Positions 8,698 through 17,422 of a DNA stretch of 64,000 nucleotides are shown here, piece by piece. Where the stretch lies: assembly GCF_010206195.1 (NCBI RefSeq), contig NZ_VIQT01000018.1:17436-81435 (forward strand). Reading direction: 5' to 3'. The translations under genes and the position numbers were made by a program. This stretch comes from Anaerotruncus colihominis. Lineage in GTDB: Bacteria; Bacillota; Clostridia; Oscillospirales; Ruminococcaceae. The notes beneath the pieces are model-generated. The model did no database searches, had not been told where the DNA came from, and saw only the letters and a list, made by a program, of their open reading frames with translations. The stretch's first letter is position 1. Each line of letters begins with the position of its first letter.

Positions 8698-10020
8698 TTA
8701 TTGATTCTGTCCGGATTCCTTTGGCAGGATGAGGTTGAGGAAAATCGCCATCAGAGTCGCGACGACAACGGAGGAGCTGCCGAACACAGTCGCAACCCAG
8801 CTTGGGAATCCGGACAGACATCCTTCAACCGTGGTCACGCCGACGCCCAGCGCCACCGACAGGCCGACAATCGCAACATTGCGCTGCGTCAGCTTCGCGG
8901 AGGTGATCATGCGGATGCCTGTCATCGTGATGGTGGCGAACACTGAAATGGTCGCGCCGCCGATGACACATTGCGGAATTGTCGTCAACAGGGACGCAAA
9001 CTTCGGTACAAAGCCCGCTACCAACAGCACACCCGCCGCAAACGCGAATACAATCCGGTTGACGACGCGGTTTACCGTCACAATACCCACATTCTGGCTG
9101 AACGTCGCAGCAGGCAGGCCGCCGAAAAACGCACCGGCAACGCTCATAACTCCCTGTGCAACGATGCCGCCGGACAGCTCGCGATCCGTCGGCTCGCGGT
9201 CAAGCCCGCCAAGCGTCGTCGATGTCAGATCGCCGATCGTCTGGACGGAATTGACAATGTACATAACCGCCAGCGAAACACAGGCGCTTGCATTGAAGGT
9301 AATGCCGAAATGAAGCGGGGATGCGACGGCAAACCAACCGGACTGCACGACGGCGGAGAAAGAAACCATCCCCATCGCCAGCGCCACCACATAGCCGACC
9401 ACCATGCCGATCAGGATGGACGCCAGCTTGAAAACGCCCTTTGTAAAGTGATTGCAGAAGATGACGACCGCCAGCGTGATCAACGCGACCACCCAGTTCT
9501 GCCATGAACCGAAACCCTCGCTGCCTGCGCCGCCGGCCATATACTTGACGGCCGTCGGGTAAAGCGAAAGACCGATCGTAAAGATCACCGTTCCGGTTAC
9601 AAGCGGCGGAAAAAAGACGCGCAGATGTTTGACAAAGATACCGAACACGATCGCGACACAGCCGCCCACGATCTCCGCGCCGAGGATGGTTGGCAGATCG
9701 AACTGACCGCCGATGGCAAGCAGGGTCGGCACATAGGCGAAGCTGATGCCCATGATGACCGGCAGCCCCGCTCCGATACGCCCGTTCCCGAATACCTGTA
9801 TCAGCGTAGCGATCGCCGTGATCAGCAGGGAAACCTGGATCAGGATGGTTTTGTTGGCGCTGTCAAGCCCGACGGTATTGGATACAAGGATCGCCGGCGT
9901 CACAACGCCTACGATCGCCGCGACGACATGCTGAAGCCCAAGCGGAAGCACCTGTCCGACCGGCGGCACGCCTGTCAATTCAAATACGGAACCTCTCGCA
10001 CCTTTGTTGATTTCACTCAT
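8698..10020 (-). CDS. NCS2-family xanthine/uric acid permease
   Basis: A 440-residue, roughly 12-14 helix nucleobase transporter. Family marks include GLQHVVAAIVGVVTPAI near the N-terminus, SFAYVPTLLAIGG, and GGLPAATFSQNVGIVTVNRV (the NCS2 signature with the Q-N-V-G motif). The neighbouring purine enzymes point to xanthine or urate, with proton or sodium symport typical of the family. The start codon has GGAAG upstream, and a strong promoter lies at 10081-10109. Confidence 0.88.
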   Translation of the reverse strand: MSEINKGARGSVFELTGVPPVGQVLPLGLQHVVAAIVGVVTPAILVSNTVGLDSANKTILIQVSLLITAIATLIQVFGNGRIGAGLPVIMGISFAYVPTLLAIGGQFDLPTILGAEIVGGCVAIVFGIFVKHLRVFFPPLVTGTVIFTIGLSLYPTAVKYMAGGAGSEGFGSWQNWVVALITLAVVIFCNHFTKGVFKLASILIGMVVGYVVALAMGMVSFSAVVQSGWFAVASPLHFGITFNASACVSLAVMYIVNSVQTIGDLTSTTLGGLDREPTDRELSGGIVAQGVMSVAGAFFGGLPAATFSQNVGIVTVNRVVNRIVFAFAAGVLLVAGFVPKFASLLTTIPQCVIGGATISVFATITMTGIRMITSAKLTQRNVAIVGLSVALGVGVTTVEGCLSGFPSWVATVFGSSSVVVATLMAIFLNLILPKESGQNQ

Positions 10021-10080
10021 AGCCGCAACTTCCTTACAAATTTTTTTTTTTCCTTATATTTTTTATTGGCCTTTAACCTT

Positions 10081-10109
10081 ATAATACCGCAAGCGTAAGA
10101 AAGTTACAA
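10081..10109 (-). promoter_or_regulatory. Promoter for the NCS2 permease
   Basis: Minus strand TTGTAA, 17-bp spacer, TATTAT. The roughly 50-nt leader after it is very T-rich. Confidence 0.7.
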
Positions 10110-10277
10110 CCGGATTTGAAACGTTCGATAAAAAAATATCAGTCCAGAATTTGGTTATTTTTCACAATTAAACCTTGCAAGAACACGCTCCTCCATTCAC
10201 ATGGGCGCTCTGCTTATATGTTGACGCGTCTTTATCTTTATTTTACCGCGCCGGCGCGCTTTAGACAAGGCATGCGA

Positions 10278-10305
10278 TTGACATTTTTTCGGATCATGAT
10301 AGAAT
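10278..10305 (+). promoter_or_regulatory. Promoter for the molybdopterin-binding protein and moaC
   Basis: TTGACA (10278-10283), 16-bp spacer, TAGAAT (10300-10305). Confidence 0.75.
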
Positions 10306-10356
10306 GGTCTTGCGAACTATTTTCAAAAACACTACGCTTTGAAAGAGGGACGGCGG

Positions 10357-11382
10357 ATGAAAAAGATCAGGACGCAGGACGCGGTCGGGCAGGTGCTCTG
10401 CCACGATATGACGCAGATTATCAAGGGCGTCACAAAGGATGCGCGGTTTCGCAAGGGCCATATTGTCACTGAGGAAGATATCCCGGTGCTGCTCTCCATG
10501 GGCAAGGATTATATCTATATATGGGAAAAACAGGAAGGCATGCTTCATGAGAACGACGGCGCACGCATCCTGTGCGACCTGTGCAAAAACGATCATATGG
10601 ACGAATCGTCCATCAAGGAGGGCAAAATCGAGCTGTCCGCCGGCTGCGACGGCCTGTTTGAAATCGACGCCCGGCGCCTTGACGAAATCAACGCCCTCGA
10701 TGAAATCATAATCGCCGCGCGGGGCAACCACACGCCTGTGCACGCGGGCGACAAGCTCGCGGGGATGCGCGTGATCCCGCTTGTCATTTCCGAGGAAAAA
10801 ATGAACGAGGCGCGGCGTATCGCGGGGAATCAGCCGCTTATGCGGATTCTGCCGTACCATAAAAAACGCTGCGGCATCGTCACCACAGGCAACGAGGTCT
10901 TTTACGGCCGCATCAAGGATTCCTTTTCACCGGTCGTCGCACAGAAGCTCGAAGCCCTTGGCGGCGAGATCATGGGCGTCACGCTGTGCGGTGATGAACC
11001 GGAGAGCATCACCGCCGCCATCCGCGCGTTTTTTGCGGACGGAGCCGACCTTGTTGTCTGCACAGGCGGCATGAGCGTCGACCCCGACGACCGCACGCCC
11101 GCCGCCATCCGTGCGACAGGCGCCGAAATTGTCAGTTACGGCGCGCCTGTCCTGCCTGGCGCGATGTTTCTGCTCGCTTATCTCGACGGAAAGCCTGTCA
11201 TGGGGCTGCCCGGCTGCGTCATGTATGCTAAGCGCACGATTTTCGACCTGGTGCTCCCGCGCATCATGGCCGACAGCCCAGTGACAAAACGCGATCTCGC
11301 GCGGCTTGGAAACGGCGGGCTTTGCCTTGGCTGCGAGCCGTGCCATTTTCCGAACTGCGGCTTTGGAAGGGGCGGCGTCTGA
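10357..11382 (+). CDS. Molybdopterin-binding (MoeA/CinA-like) protein with cysteine tail
   Basis: A 341-residue protein with a MoCF-type molybdopterin-binding domain in its second half ([17 protein letters not shown], then [17 protein letters not shown]). The first part resembles clostridial proteins encoded next to molybdenum hydroxylases. The C-terminus ends [17 protein letters not shown], four closely spaced cysteines that could bind metal or take part in cofactor maturation. The ATG at 10357 follows AGAGGGACGG; an upstream TTG at 10339 is less likely. It overlaps moaC by one base and faces the xdh operon, so it probably matures that enzyme's cofactor. Confidence 0.8.
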   Translation: MKKIRTQDAVGQVLCHDMTQIIKGVTKDARFRKGHIVTEEDIPVLLSMGKDYIYIWEKQEGMLHENDGARILCDLCKNDHMDESSIKEGKIELSAGCDGLFEIDARRLDEINALDEIIIAARGNHTPVHAGDKLAGMRVIPLVISEEKMNEARRIAGNQPLMRILPYHKKRCGIVTTGNEVFYGRIKDSFSPVVAQKLEALGGEIMGVTLCGDEPESITAAIRAFFADGADLVVCTGGMSVDPDDRTPAAIRATGAEIVSYGAPVLPGAMFLLAYLDGKPVMGLPGCVMYAKRTIFDLVLPRIMADSPVTKRDLARLGNGGLCLGCEPCHFPNCGFGRGGV

Positions 11383-11870
11383 TGGCGGGGCTTACACACA
11401 TCGACGCGCAGGGCAACGCCGTGATGGTCGATGTGGGCGGCAAGGAAATTACCGACCGCACCGCTGTGGCAAAGGGCCTGATCCGGATGCAGCGCGCGAC
11501 CTTTGACGCCATCGCTGGCGGCACGGCAAAAAAGGGCGACGTGCTTGGCGTTGCACGCGTGGCGGGCATCATGGCCGCCAAGCGCACCAGCGAGCTGATC
11601 CCGCTGTGCCATCCGCTGATGCTGACGAAATGCACCGTCGATTTCAAGCTCCACCCCGACCTGCCGGCCGTCGAAGCAATCTGCACGGCGCAGGTCAGCG
11701 GCAAAACCGGCGTCGAGATGGAGGCGCTTACCGGCGTTTCAACGGCGCTGCTCACCATTTATGATATGTGCAAGGCCATCGACCGCGCCATGGAGATCGG
11801 CGAAATTCACCTTGCCAAAAAGAGCGGCGGCAAGTCGGGCGTCTTTATCAATCCCCGTGAAGCGACGTGA
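11382..11870 (+). CDS. moaC: Cyclic pyranopterin monophosphate synthase
   Basis: A 162-residue MoaC. It converts the MoaA product into cyclic pyranopterin monophosphate, an early step of molybdenum cofactor synthesis. Signature stretches are [46 protein letters not shown] and [12 protein letters not shown]. The length is normal for the family. The start codon overlaps the previous gene's stop (TGATG), implying translational coupling. The other moa/moe genes are not in this window and must lie elsewhere if the pathway is complete. Confidence 0.95.
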   Translation: MAGLTHIDAQGNAVMVDVGGKEITDRTAVAKGLIRMQRATFDAIAGGTAKKGDVLGVARVAGIMAAKRTSELIPLCHPLMLTKCTVDFKLHPDLPAVEAICTAQVSGKTGVEMEALTGVSTALLTIYDMCKAIDRAMEIGEIHLAKKSGGKSGVFINPREAT

Positions 11871-11875
11871 GCTGA

Positions 11876-11926
11876 AAAAACGGCAGGCCCCGTGCCGGCG
11901 CTGTCAGCGCCGGCACGGGGCCTGCC
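11876..11926 (-). terminator. Terminator after the xdh operon
   Basis: A perfect 21-bp inverted repeat (arms starting GGCAGGCCCCGTGCCGGCG) separated by GTC, followed on the minus strand by GTTTTTTC. It may also stop transcripts of moaC from the other side, although no T run follows there. Confidence 0.85.
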
Positions 11927-11943
11927 TCTGTCTGTCCGGCGGA

Positions 11944-12432
11944 TCAGTCCTGCCCGACAACCTTGTATGTCTCGTTGACGATGCGTTCCATCGCGTTTAA
12001 GATGTTCTGATACCCCGTGCAGCGGCAGAGGTGCCCGGAAATCTGCTTGCGCAGCTCCTCACGCGTGTACCGTTTCCCGCTGCCGACAATCTCCACAGCC
12101 GTCATGATCAGCCCCGGCGTGCAGAAGCCGCACTGTACGGCCGCTTCCTCGACAAACGCCTGCTGGATCGGCGACAGCTCTCCGTTTGGGCCGCGCAGCC
12201 CCTCGACGGTCAGGATTGTTTTTCCCTCGGCCCAGACTGCCAGATAGATGCAGCTGTCGATCGCCTCGCCGTCGACCAGCACCGTGCACGCGCCGCATTC
12301 GCCGACCTCGCAGCCGCGCTTGACGCTCGTAAGCCCCAGACGGTTGCGCAGTACATCGAGCAGGCTTTCGCGCGGATCGACAGCCGTTTCGACTTCCTTG
12401 CCGTTGACGGTCATTTTGATGAGCTTCAGCAT
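11944..12432 (-). CDS. xdhC: Xanthine dehydrogenase-type [2Fe-2S] subunit
   Basis: A 162-residue small iron-sulfur subunit of a molybdenum hydroxylase. It carries the N-terminal ferredoxin cluster motif CEVGECGACTVLVDG...C and the C-terminal helical cluster motifs CGFCTPG and CRCTGY, giving two [2Fe-2S] centres that relay electrons from molybdopterin to FAD. The ATG at 12432 overlaps the end of the FAD subunit gene (ATGCTGA), a typical coupled arrangement, and GGGAGGTG lies upstream. A longer open frame to 12606 runs through that upstream gene and is not credible. Confidence 0.92.
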   Translation of the reverse strand: MLKLIKMTVNGKEVETAVDPRESLLDVLRNRLGLTSVKRGCEVGECGACTVLVDGEAIDSCIYLAVWAEGKTILTVEGLRGPNGELSPIQQAFVEEAAVQCGFCTPGLIMTAVEIVGSGKRYTREELRKQISGHLCRCTGYQNILNAMERIVNETYKVVGQD

Positions 12433-13313
12433 GACACAGCACCTCCCGCATGTATAATCGCCTGTTTGAGCGCGCGCCGGCTCAATTCCCGTACAAGCTG
12501 CATCCGGAACGCGCGCGACGCGCGCCAGCTCGTGCGGGGGTTGACCTCGCCCGCGGCGGCTTCGCTCACCGCGTCGAACAGCTCCGTCGAAACAGCCTTG
12601 CCGCACGCCGCCTGCTCGGCCGCATGGCAGCGCACCGGCGTCGGCGCGGCGACGCCGAATGCGAGGCGCAGCTCCTCAACGGCGCGCTTCTCTGCGTCGA
12701 GTTTCACATGGACCGCACAGCCGAGCGTCGCGATATCCATCGCGTTGCGCTGCGCGTATTTGATGTAATGGCCCCCGAAGCCCTCGTAGTCGGCCTTTGC
12801 AATGCGAATAGCCGTCAAAAGCTCGCCATGCGCCAGATCGACCTTCCCCGGGCCGCGGTAAAAATCACAGAGCGGAACTGTGCGCCTGCCGTCCGGGCCG
12901 GTCAGCTCCAAAAGCGCGTTGAGCGTCAGCAGCGTGGAGGCGCTGTCGGCGCTCGTCACACCGTTGCAGACGTTGCCGCCGATGGTGCCGATGTTGCGCA
13001 GCTGCGGCCCGCCGGCCTGGTCGACCGCTGCGCCGAGCGCGGGAAGATGTCGCTCGATGACCGGGTCGTGCGTCACATGCGCAAACGTCGTGGCCGGTCC
13101 GATGACGATGGTCCCGTCGTCCTCCATGCGCACGCCCGCAAGCTCCGATAGTCCGTGGATGCTCACAAGCGAACATCCGGCCAGCTTACCCTCGCGGATT
13201 TTGACAAGCACGTCGCTGCCGCCGCAGATCACAACCGCGTCCGGATCGGCCGCAAGCGCCGCGATCGCGTCAGAAACGTCCTTCGCCTGATAAATTTTTT
13301 CAATATCATACAT
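12426..13313 (-). CDS. xdhB: Xanthine dehydrogenase-type FAD-binding subunit
   Basis: A 295-residue medium subunit of the CO dehydrogenase / xanthine dehydrogenase FAD family. It has the FAD-domain motifs VVICGGSDVLVKIREG near the N-terminus and RNIGTIGGNVCNG in the middle, then the C-terminal CODH-type domain (FGGHYIKYAQRNAMDIATLG). It passes electrons from the [2Fe-2S] subunit to NAD+ or another acceptor. It starts 3 bp after the stop of the catalytic subunit gene. Confidence 0.92.
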   Translation of the reverse strand: MYDIEKIYQAKDVSDAIAALAADPDAVVICGGSDVLVKIREGKLAGCSLVSIHGLSELAGVRMEDDGTIVIGPATTFAHVTHDPVIERHLPALGAAVDQAGGPQLRNIGTIGGNVCNGVTSADSASTLLTLNALLELTGPDGRRTVPLCDFYRGPGKVDLAHGELLTAIRIAKADYEGFGGHYIKYAQRNAMDIATLGCAVHVKLDAEKRAVEELRLAFGVAAPTPVRCHAAEQAACGKAVSTELFDAVSEAAAGEVNPRTSWRASRAFRMQLVRELSRRALKQAIIHAGGAVSC

Positions 13314-13316
13314 CTC

Positions 13317-15620
13317 TCAGCCCTCCCAGGATGCAATCATTCCCGCGGCCGCAAACGCCTCAACCAGCTTCTGCGGGGTGAGCGGCAGGCTGTTGACCGC
13401 GACGCCCGTCGCGTGCAGCAGCGCGTTGCGGATCGCCGGAGCCACCGGAATCGCCGGCGGCTCGCCGAGCGATTTGTTGCCGTACGGCGCGCTCGGATCG
13501 TCTGTTTCGACGAACGCGGCGTGCAGCTCCGGCGTGTCCATCGAGGTGGGCAGCTTATAATCGAGCAGGTTGTTGTTGAGCGGCCGCCCCTTCGCGTCGT
13601 AGCGGAGCTGTTCGCCGAGCGCGTAGCCCAGGCCCATGCTCATGCCGCCATGGACCTGCGCCTCGGCCAGGGCCGGGTTGATCAGCATACCGCTGTCATG
13701 CACGTTGATGATGTTGAGCACCTCGATTTTGCCAAGCGGGATATCGACCTCGATCTCCGCAAAGCATGCGCCGAATGAAAACGTATTGCTCTTGCAGTGG
13801 TTTGTCTCCTCGGCGGTGATATGTACCGAATTGGTCAGGCTGTAAAACGATTCAATTGCGAGATCCGCCATGGAAAGCAGGCGTTCACCGCTTTCGGCGT
13901 CGACGATCCAGCTTTCGCGGATATCCATAGCGCCGGCGGCGCGCTTAAGCATGAATTCGGCATAGTCGAGAATGCGCGCGCGAAATACCTTCGCTGCTTT
14001 TTTCAGCGCCATACCGCTGACATACGTCTGACGCGACGCATATGCGCCAGTGTCGAACGGCGTGACATCGGTGTCCTGCGTCGATACGATATGGATATCC
14101 TCGTCGCGAAAGCCGATCGTCTCGGCCGCCATCTGTGTGAACACCGTGTCCGCGCCCTGCCCAATCTCGGTGGCTCCCATCTGAAGCTGCGCCGTACCGT
14201 CCTGGTTGAGCACCAGGCGCGCGCTCGCCGTCTCCAGTGAAATCGGGTAGACGCCTGTTTTATAGCTGAACATCGCCATGCCGACGCCGCGGCGCACATC
14301 GCCCGTCTGGTTGGCGTACGCCTTGCGCTTCTCATCCCACCCGATGTGCTTCTTGCCCTGGTCCAGACAGCCGAGCAGGCCGCTCGTATAGCAGGTGATC
14401 CCCGTGCCCGGATCGACATAGCCCTGACGCATACAGTTTTTCACACGCAGATCGATCGGATCCATGCCGATCGCGCGCGCCACGTCGTCCATGTGCGCCT
14501 CCATTGCAAAATTGGCCTGCGGGATGCCGTAGCCGCGCATCGCGCCGCCAGACGCGATATTCGTATAAACAGTGTATGTATCAGCGTCGAGCACCTGCTC
14601 GTCTTGATAGAGATGCCGGTACGCATTTGAAGCGTTCGCCGCGATCGAATGGCCATGCGAGGCGTAACCGCCCTGGTTGGAATACGCCTCATACCGGCGC
14701 GCGACAAGCCGCCCGTCGGGCCTCACGGCCGTCTTGAGCGAAAAATCGATCGCATGGCGCACACGTGTAAATGCGAACGTCTCCTCGCGCGACAGCTCGA
14801 TTTCCACTGGCCGGCCGCCGGCCTGCGTCGTTAAAAACGCCGCCAGAGGCTCATATAAAACCTCCTGCTTGTTGCCGAAGCCGCCGCCGATATACGGCTT
14901 GATGACACGGATTTTGCCGAACGGAAGGCCCGTCGCCTGGCTGCACACGCGCCGCACAATATGCGGGATCTGCGTCGACGAGACGACGACAACGCGCCCC
15001 TTCTCCATATATGCGTAGCACACTGGCTCCTCGATGTGGCAATGCTGGACAGTCTGCGTCTCATACGTCCCCTCAACGATGCGCAGCCCGGGCGCGGCCG
15101 CCGCTTCCTCATAGCCGCCCTCGCCGATTTTAAAGCTCGTGTGCGCCAGCACATTGTCCGGGCGCGCGTCGTGCAGGACCGGCGCGCCGGGCGCCATCGC
15201 CTCCTGCGGCGTGAGCACGACGGGGTATTCCTCATACTCCACACGCACCAGCCGCGCGGCGCGCGCCGCGGCCACCTCGTTCTCGGCGATGACGGCGGCG
15301 ATATCGTCGCCCCAGATACGCACGCGCTCGTTGAGCAGCCGCCGGTCGGCGACGTCCTGATGCGCCGCCTCGGTCGACCACGGATGCCCCGCCGTCGGGA
15401 ATTCAAACGGCGGCGCGTCGAAGCAGGTGACGATCTTTACAACGCCCGGCACCGCCAGCGCGGCCGCCAGATCAAACGCCTTGACGCGCCCGTTGGCCAC
15501 GGTGCTGCGCACCACCTTTGCAACCAGGCAGTTCGCTGGCCGCAGATCGTCCGTATATTTGGCCCCGCCGGTCACTTTCTCGCACGCGTCCACGCGGATG
15601 GCCCTGCTGCCGACTCCCAT
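13317..15620 (-). CDS. xdhA: Xanthine dehydrogenase-type molybdenum catalytic subunit
   Basis: A 767-residue molybdopterin-binding subunit. Conserved segments include GKKYTDDL-like N-terminus (VTGGAKYTDDLRP), IGGGFGNKQEVLYEP, SGGAMRGYGIPQ, MGATEIGQGADTV and DTGAYASRQTYVSG, with a C-terminal EPPAIPVAPAIRNA stretch near the usual catalytic glutamate region. It probably hydroxylates hypoxanthine/xanthine or a related purine. The ATG at 15620 follows AGGGGG; the frame continues upstream to 15671 but lacks a site there. It is the first gene of xdhABC, and an AAGTCATACTT operator lies 50 bp upstream. Confidence 0.92.
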   Translation of the reverse strand: MGVGSRAIRVDACEKVTGGAKYTDDLRPANCLVAKVVRSTVANGRVKAFDLAAALAVPGVVKIVTCFDAPPFEFPTAGHPWSTEAAHQDVADRRLLNERVRIWGDDIAAVIAENEVAAARAARLVRVEYEEYPVVLTPQEAMAPGAPVLHDARPDNVLAHTSFKIGEGGYEEAAAAPGLRIVEGTYETQTVQHCHIEEPVCYAYMEKGRVVVVSSTQIPHIVRRVCSQATGLPFGKIRVIKPYIGGGFGNKQEVLYEPLAAFLTTQAGGRPVEIELSREETFAFTRVRHAIDFSLKTAVRPDGRLVARRYEAYSNQGGYASHGHSIAANASNAYRHLYQDEQVLDADTYTVYTNIASGGAMRGYGIPQANFAMEAHMDDVARAIGMDPIDLRVKNCMRQGYVDPGTGITCYTSGLLGCLDQGKKHIGWDEKRKAYANQTGDVRRGVGMAMFSYKTGVYPISLETASARLVLNQDGTAQLQMGATEIGQGADTVFTQMAAETIGFRDEDIHIVSTQDTDVTPFDTGAYASRQTYVSGMALKKAAKVFRARILDYAEFMLKRAAGAMDIRESWIVDAESGERLLSMADLAIESFYSLTNSVHITAEETNHCKSNTFSFGACFAEIEVDIPLGKIEVLNIINVHDSGMLINPALAEAQVHGGMSMGLGYALGEQLRYDAKGRPLNNNLLDYKLPTSMDTPELHAAFVETDDPSAPYGNKSLGEPPAIPVAPAIRNALLHATGVAVNSLPLTPQKLVEAFAAAGMIASWEG

Positions 15621-15670
15621 TTGACAAGCCCCCTTATTTATTTGATTCGTTTCGTATGGCCTATTAGTCA

Positions 15671-15684
15671 TAAGTCATACTTTT
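15671..15684. promoter_or_regulatory. Probable operator of the HutC-type regulator in front of xdhA
   Basis: TAAGTCATACTTTT shares AAGTCATACTT with the perfect palindrome at 18830-18846 beside the regulator gene. A second AGTCAT half lies directly before it (15666-15671). Confidence 0.6.
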
Positions 15685-15734
15685 AAATTTTTACAAGTAT
15701 ACCACGCCCTCACCGGATGCGCAAGCACTTTTTC

Positions 15735-15779
15735 AAAAAAAGCACAACGCCCGCGCCCGTATTTACACGGGCGCGGGCG
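15735..15779 (-). terminator. Terminator after the AzgA-type permease
   Basis: Stem CGCCCGCGCCCGT / ACGGGCGCGGGCG, followed on the minus strand by TTGTGCTTTTTTT. Confidence 0.8.
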
Positions 15780-15786
15780 AACAGGA

Positions 15787-17211
15787 TCAGCCAGTCGTCA
15801 TAAACGCAAAGCGCAGCACAAACAGCAGGCACAGCACAACCGTAAACGGCTTGATTTCACGCGCCTTGCCGGAGAGCAGCTTGATCAGCACATAGGTGAT
15901 CAGGCCGAAAGCAATGCCGTTGGCGATCGAATATGTAAACGGCATAAATGCGACCGTCACAAACGAAGGGATCGCTTCGGACATATCGGAAAAATTCAGT
16001 TCCTTGATTGAACCCATCATCAAAACGCCCACAAAAATCAGCGCCGGCGCGGTCGCTGCGCCCGGCACGATGCCGACGACTGGCGCAATGATGATCGACG
16101 CGAAAAACAGCAACGACGTGACCAGCGAGGTCAGCCCTGTGCGGCCGCCCTCGGCGATACCGGTGCTTGATTCGACAAACGTCGTCGCTGTGGACGAACC
16201 GAGGCATGCGCCAGCGGTCGTCGCCAGCGCGTCGGCCATCATCGCCTGCCGCATACGCGGCATATCGCCGTTTTCATCGAGCATATTCGCCTGTTTGGCC
16301 GTGCCGAGCAGCGTGCCGATCGTATCAAACATATCGACAAGCGAAAACGAAACGACGATCATCACCAGTGTAAACGCCATCTGAAATACATTGGCGGAAT
16401 TGGCGAACAGTCCCGCGAAGTCCATTTTAAACAGCGACACATCCACAAAATCGGAGAACTGCTGCCCGATGTTCATGGAAAATCCGCCGAACGAGGTCAC
16501 ACCGAGCGGGACGCCGACAACCGTCGCCGTCAGAATGCCGATGATGATCGAGCCTTTGATCCTGCGTGCGTGCAGCGCGCCGATTACAACCAGCCCGACA
16601 AGCGCCACCAGCGCTGACGCCACCAGCCCGTGCAGCTCCGGGTCGCCCCATTTGGAAAAATCAATCAGCGCCACCAGCGTTGAGCTGTTTGAAACGACCA
16701 GCCCCGCGTTTTTCAGTCCGATCAACGCGAGGAACAGGCCGATTCCGGCGCTGATCGCGCCGCGCACACACGGCGGAATCGCGCGCACGCACGCTTCACG
16801 GAAACCGATCGCTGTAATCACAATAAACAGAATGCCGGAGATAAAAACGACCGCAAGCGCCTGCCCATAGGTGTACCCCATGCCGAGCACAACCGTATAT
16901 GCGAAAAATGCGTTCAGCCCCATGCCGGGCGCCTGCGCAAACGGGATTTTCGCGTAGACCGACATCAAAAACGTGCCGAAAAACGCGATCAGGCATGTGG
17001 CGAAAAAGACGCCGTTGGCCACCTGCGCCGCATATTCCGGCTGCTCCATGATGTAAAACGGGTCCGCAAGCATCTGCGGGTTGACCACCAGGATATATGC
17101 CATCGCCACAAACGTCGTAATGCCCGCTACCACCTCTGTGCGGACGGTTGTGTTGTGTTCCTTCAGTTTGAAGAAACGCTCCAGGGTCCCCTGACCGTTT
17201 GTCTGTGCCAT
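15787..17211 (-). CDS. AzgA/PbuG-type purine (guanine/hypoxanthine) permease
   Basis: A 474-residue transporter of the NCS2 AzgA branch. Marks of the family are the N-terminal LERFFKLKEHNTTVRTEVVA, GITTFVAMAYILVVNPQML, FAQAPGMGLNAFFAYTVVLG, and DMFDTIGTLLGTAKQ with GSSTATTFVESSTGIAEGGR. It is predicted to import guanine, hypoxanthine or adenine by ion symport. The ATG at 17211 is preceded by AAAGGAGGAGG. It lies between xdhABC and guaD, so it probably feeds guanine deaminase and the xanthine dehydrogenase-like enzyme. Confidence 0.9.
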   Translation of the reverse strand: MAQTNGQGTLERFFKLKEHNTTVRTEVVAGITTFVAMAYILVVNPQMLADPFYIMEQPEYAAQVANGVFFATCLIAFFGTFLMSVYAKIPFAQAPGMGLNAFFAYTVVLGMGYTYGQALAVVFISGILFIVITAIGFREACVRAIPPCVRGAISAGIGLFLALIGLKNAGLVVSNSSTLVALIDFSKWGDPELHGLVASALVALVGLVVIGALHARRIKGSIIIGILTATVVGVPLGVTSFGGFSMNIGQQFSDFVDVSLFKMDFAGLFANSANVFQMAFTLVMIVVSFSLVDMFDTIGTLLGTAKQANMLDENGDMPRMRQAMMADALATTAGACLGSSTATTFVESSTGIAEGGRTGLTSLVTSLLFFASIIIAPVVGIVPGAATAPALIFVGVLMMGSIKELNFSDMSEAIPSFVTVAFMPFTYSIANGIAFGLITYVLIKLLSGKAREIKPFTVVLCLLFVLRFAFMTTG

Positions 17212-17422
17212 GCCGGATGCCTCCTCCTTTCGTTGTCCGCCCGCCAGCATTGGCCGCCGGCATTGCGCAGCGGCCATGAAGCACGCGGAAGCCGTCTTTC
17301 CGTGCCTGTTCCTACAGGTCCGCCGACAGGGCCGTACTTTGAAAAGCGGCCATACTTTGTTTATCGGCAGTCCCGCTATGTGAAGCGCGCCGCACGACGC
17401 GCTTTACATATGCCGGATTTAT

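Noticed and set aside
17212..17422. Purine riboswitch before the AzgA-type permease
   Set aside because: No TTTCTACC / GACTA core could be found on the minus strand here, nor upstream of the NCS2 permease or guaD.
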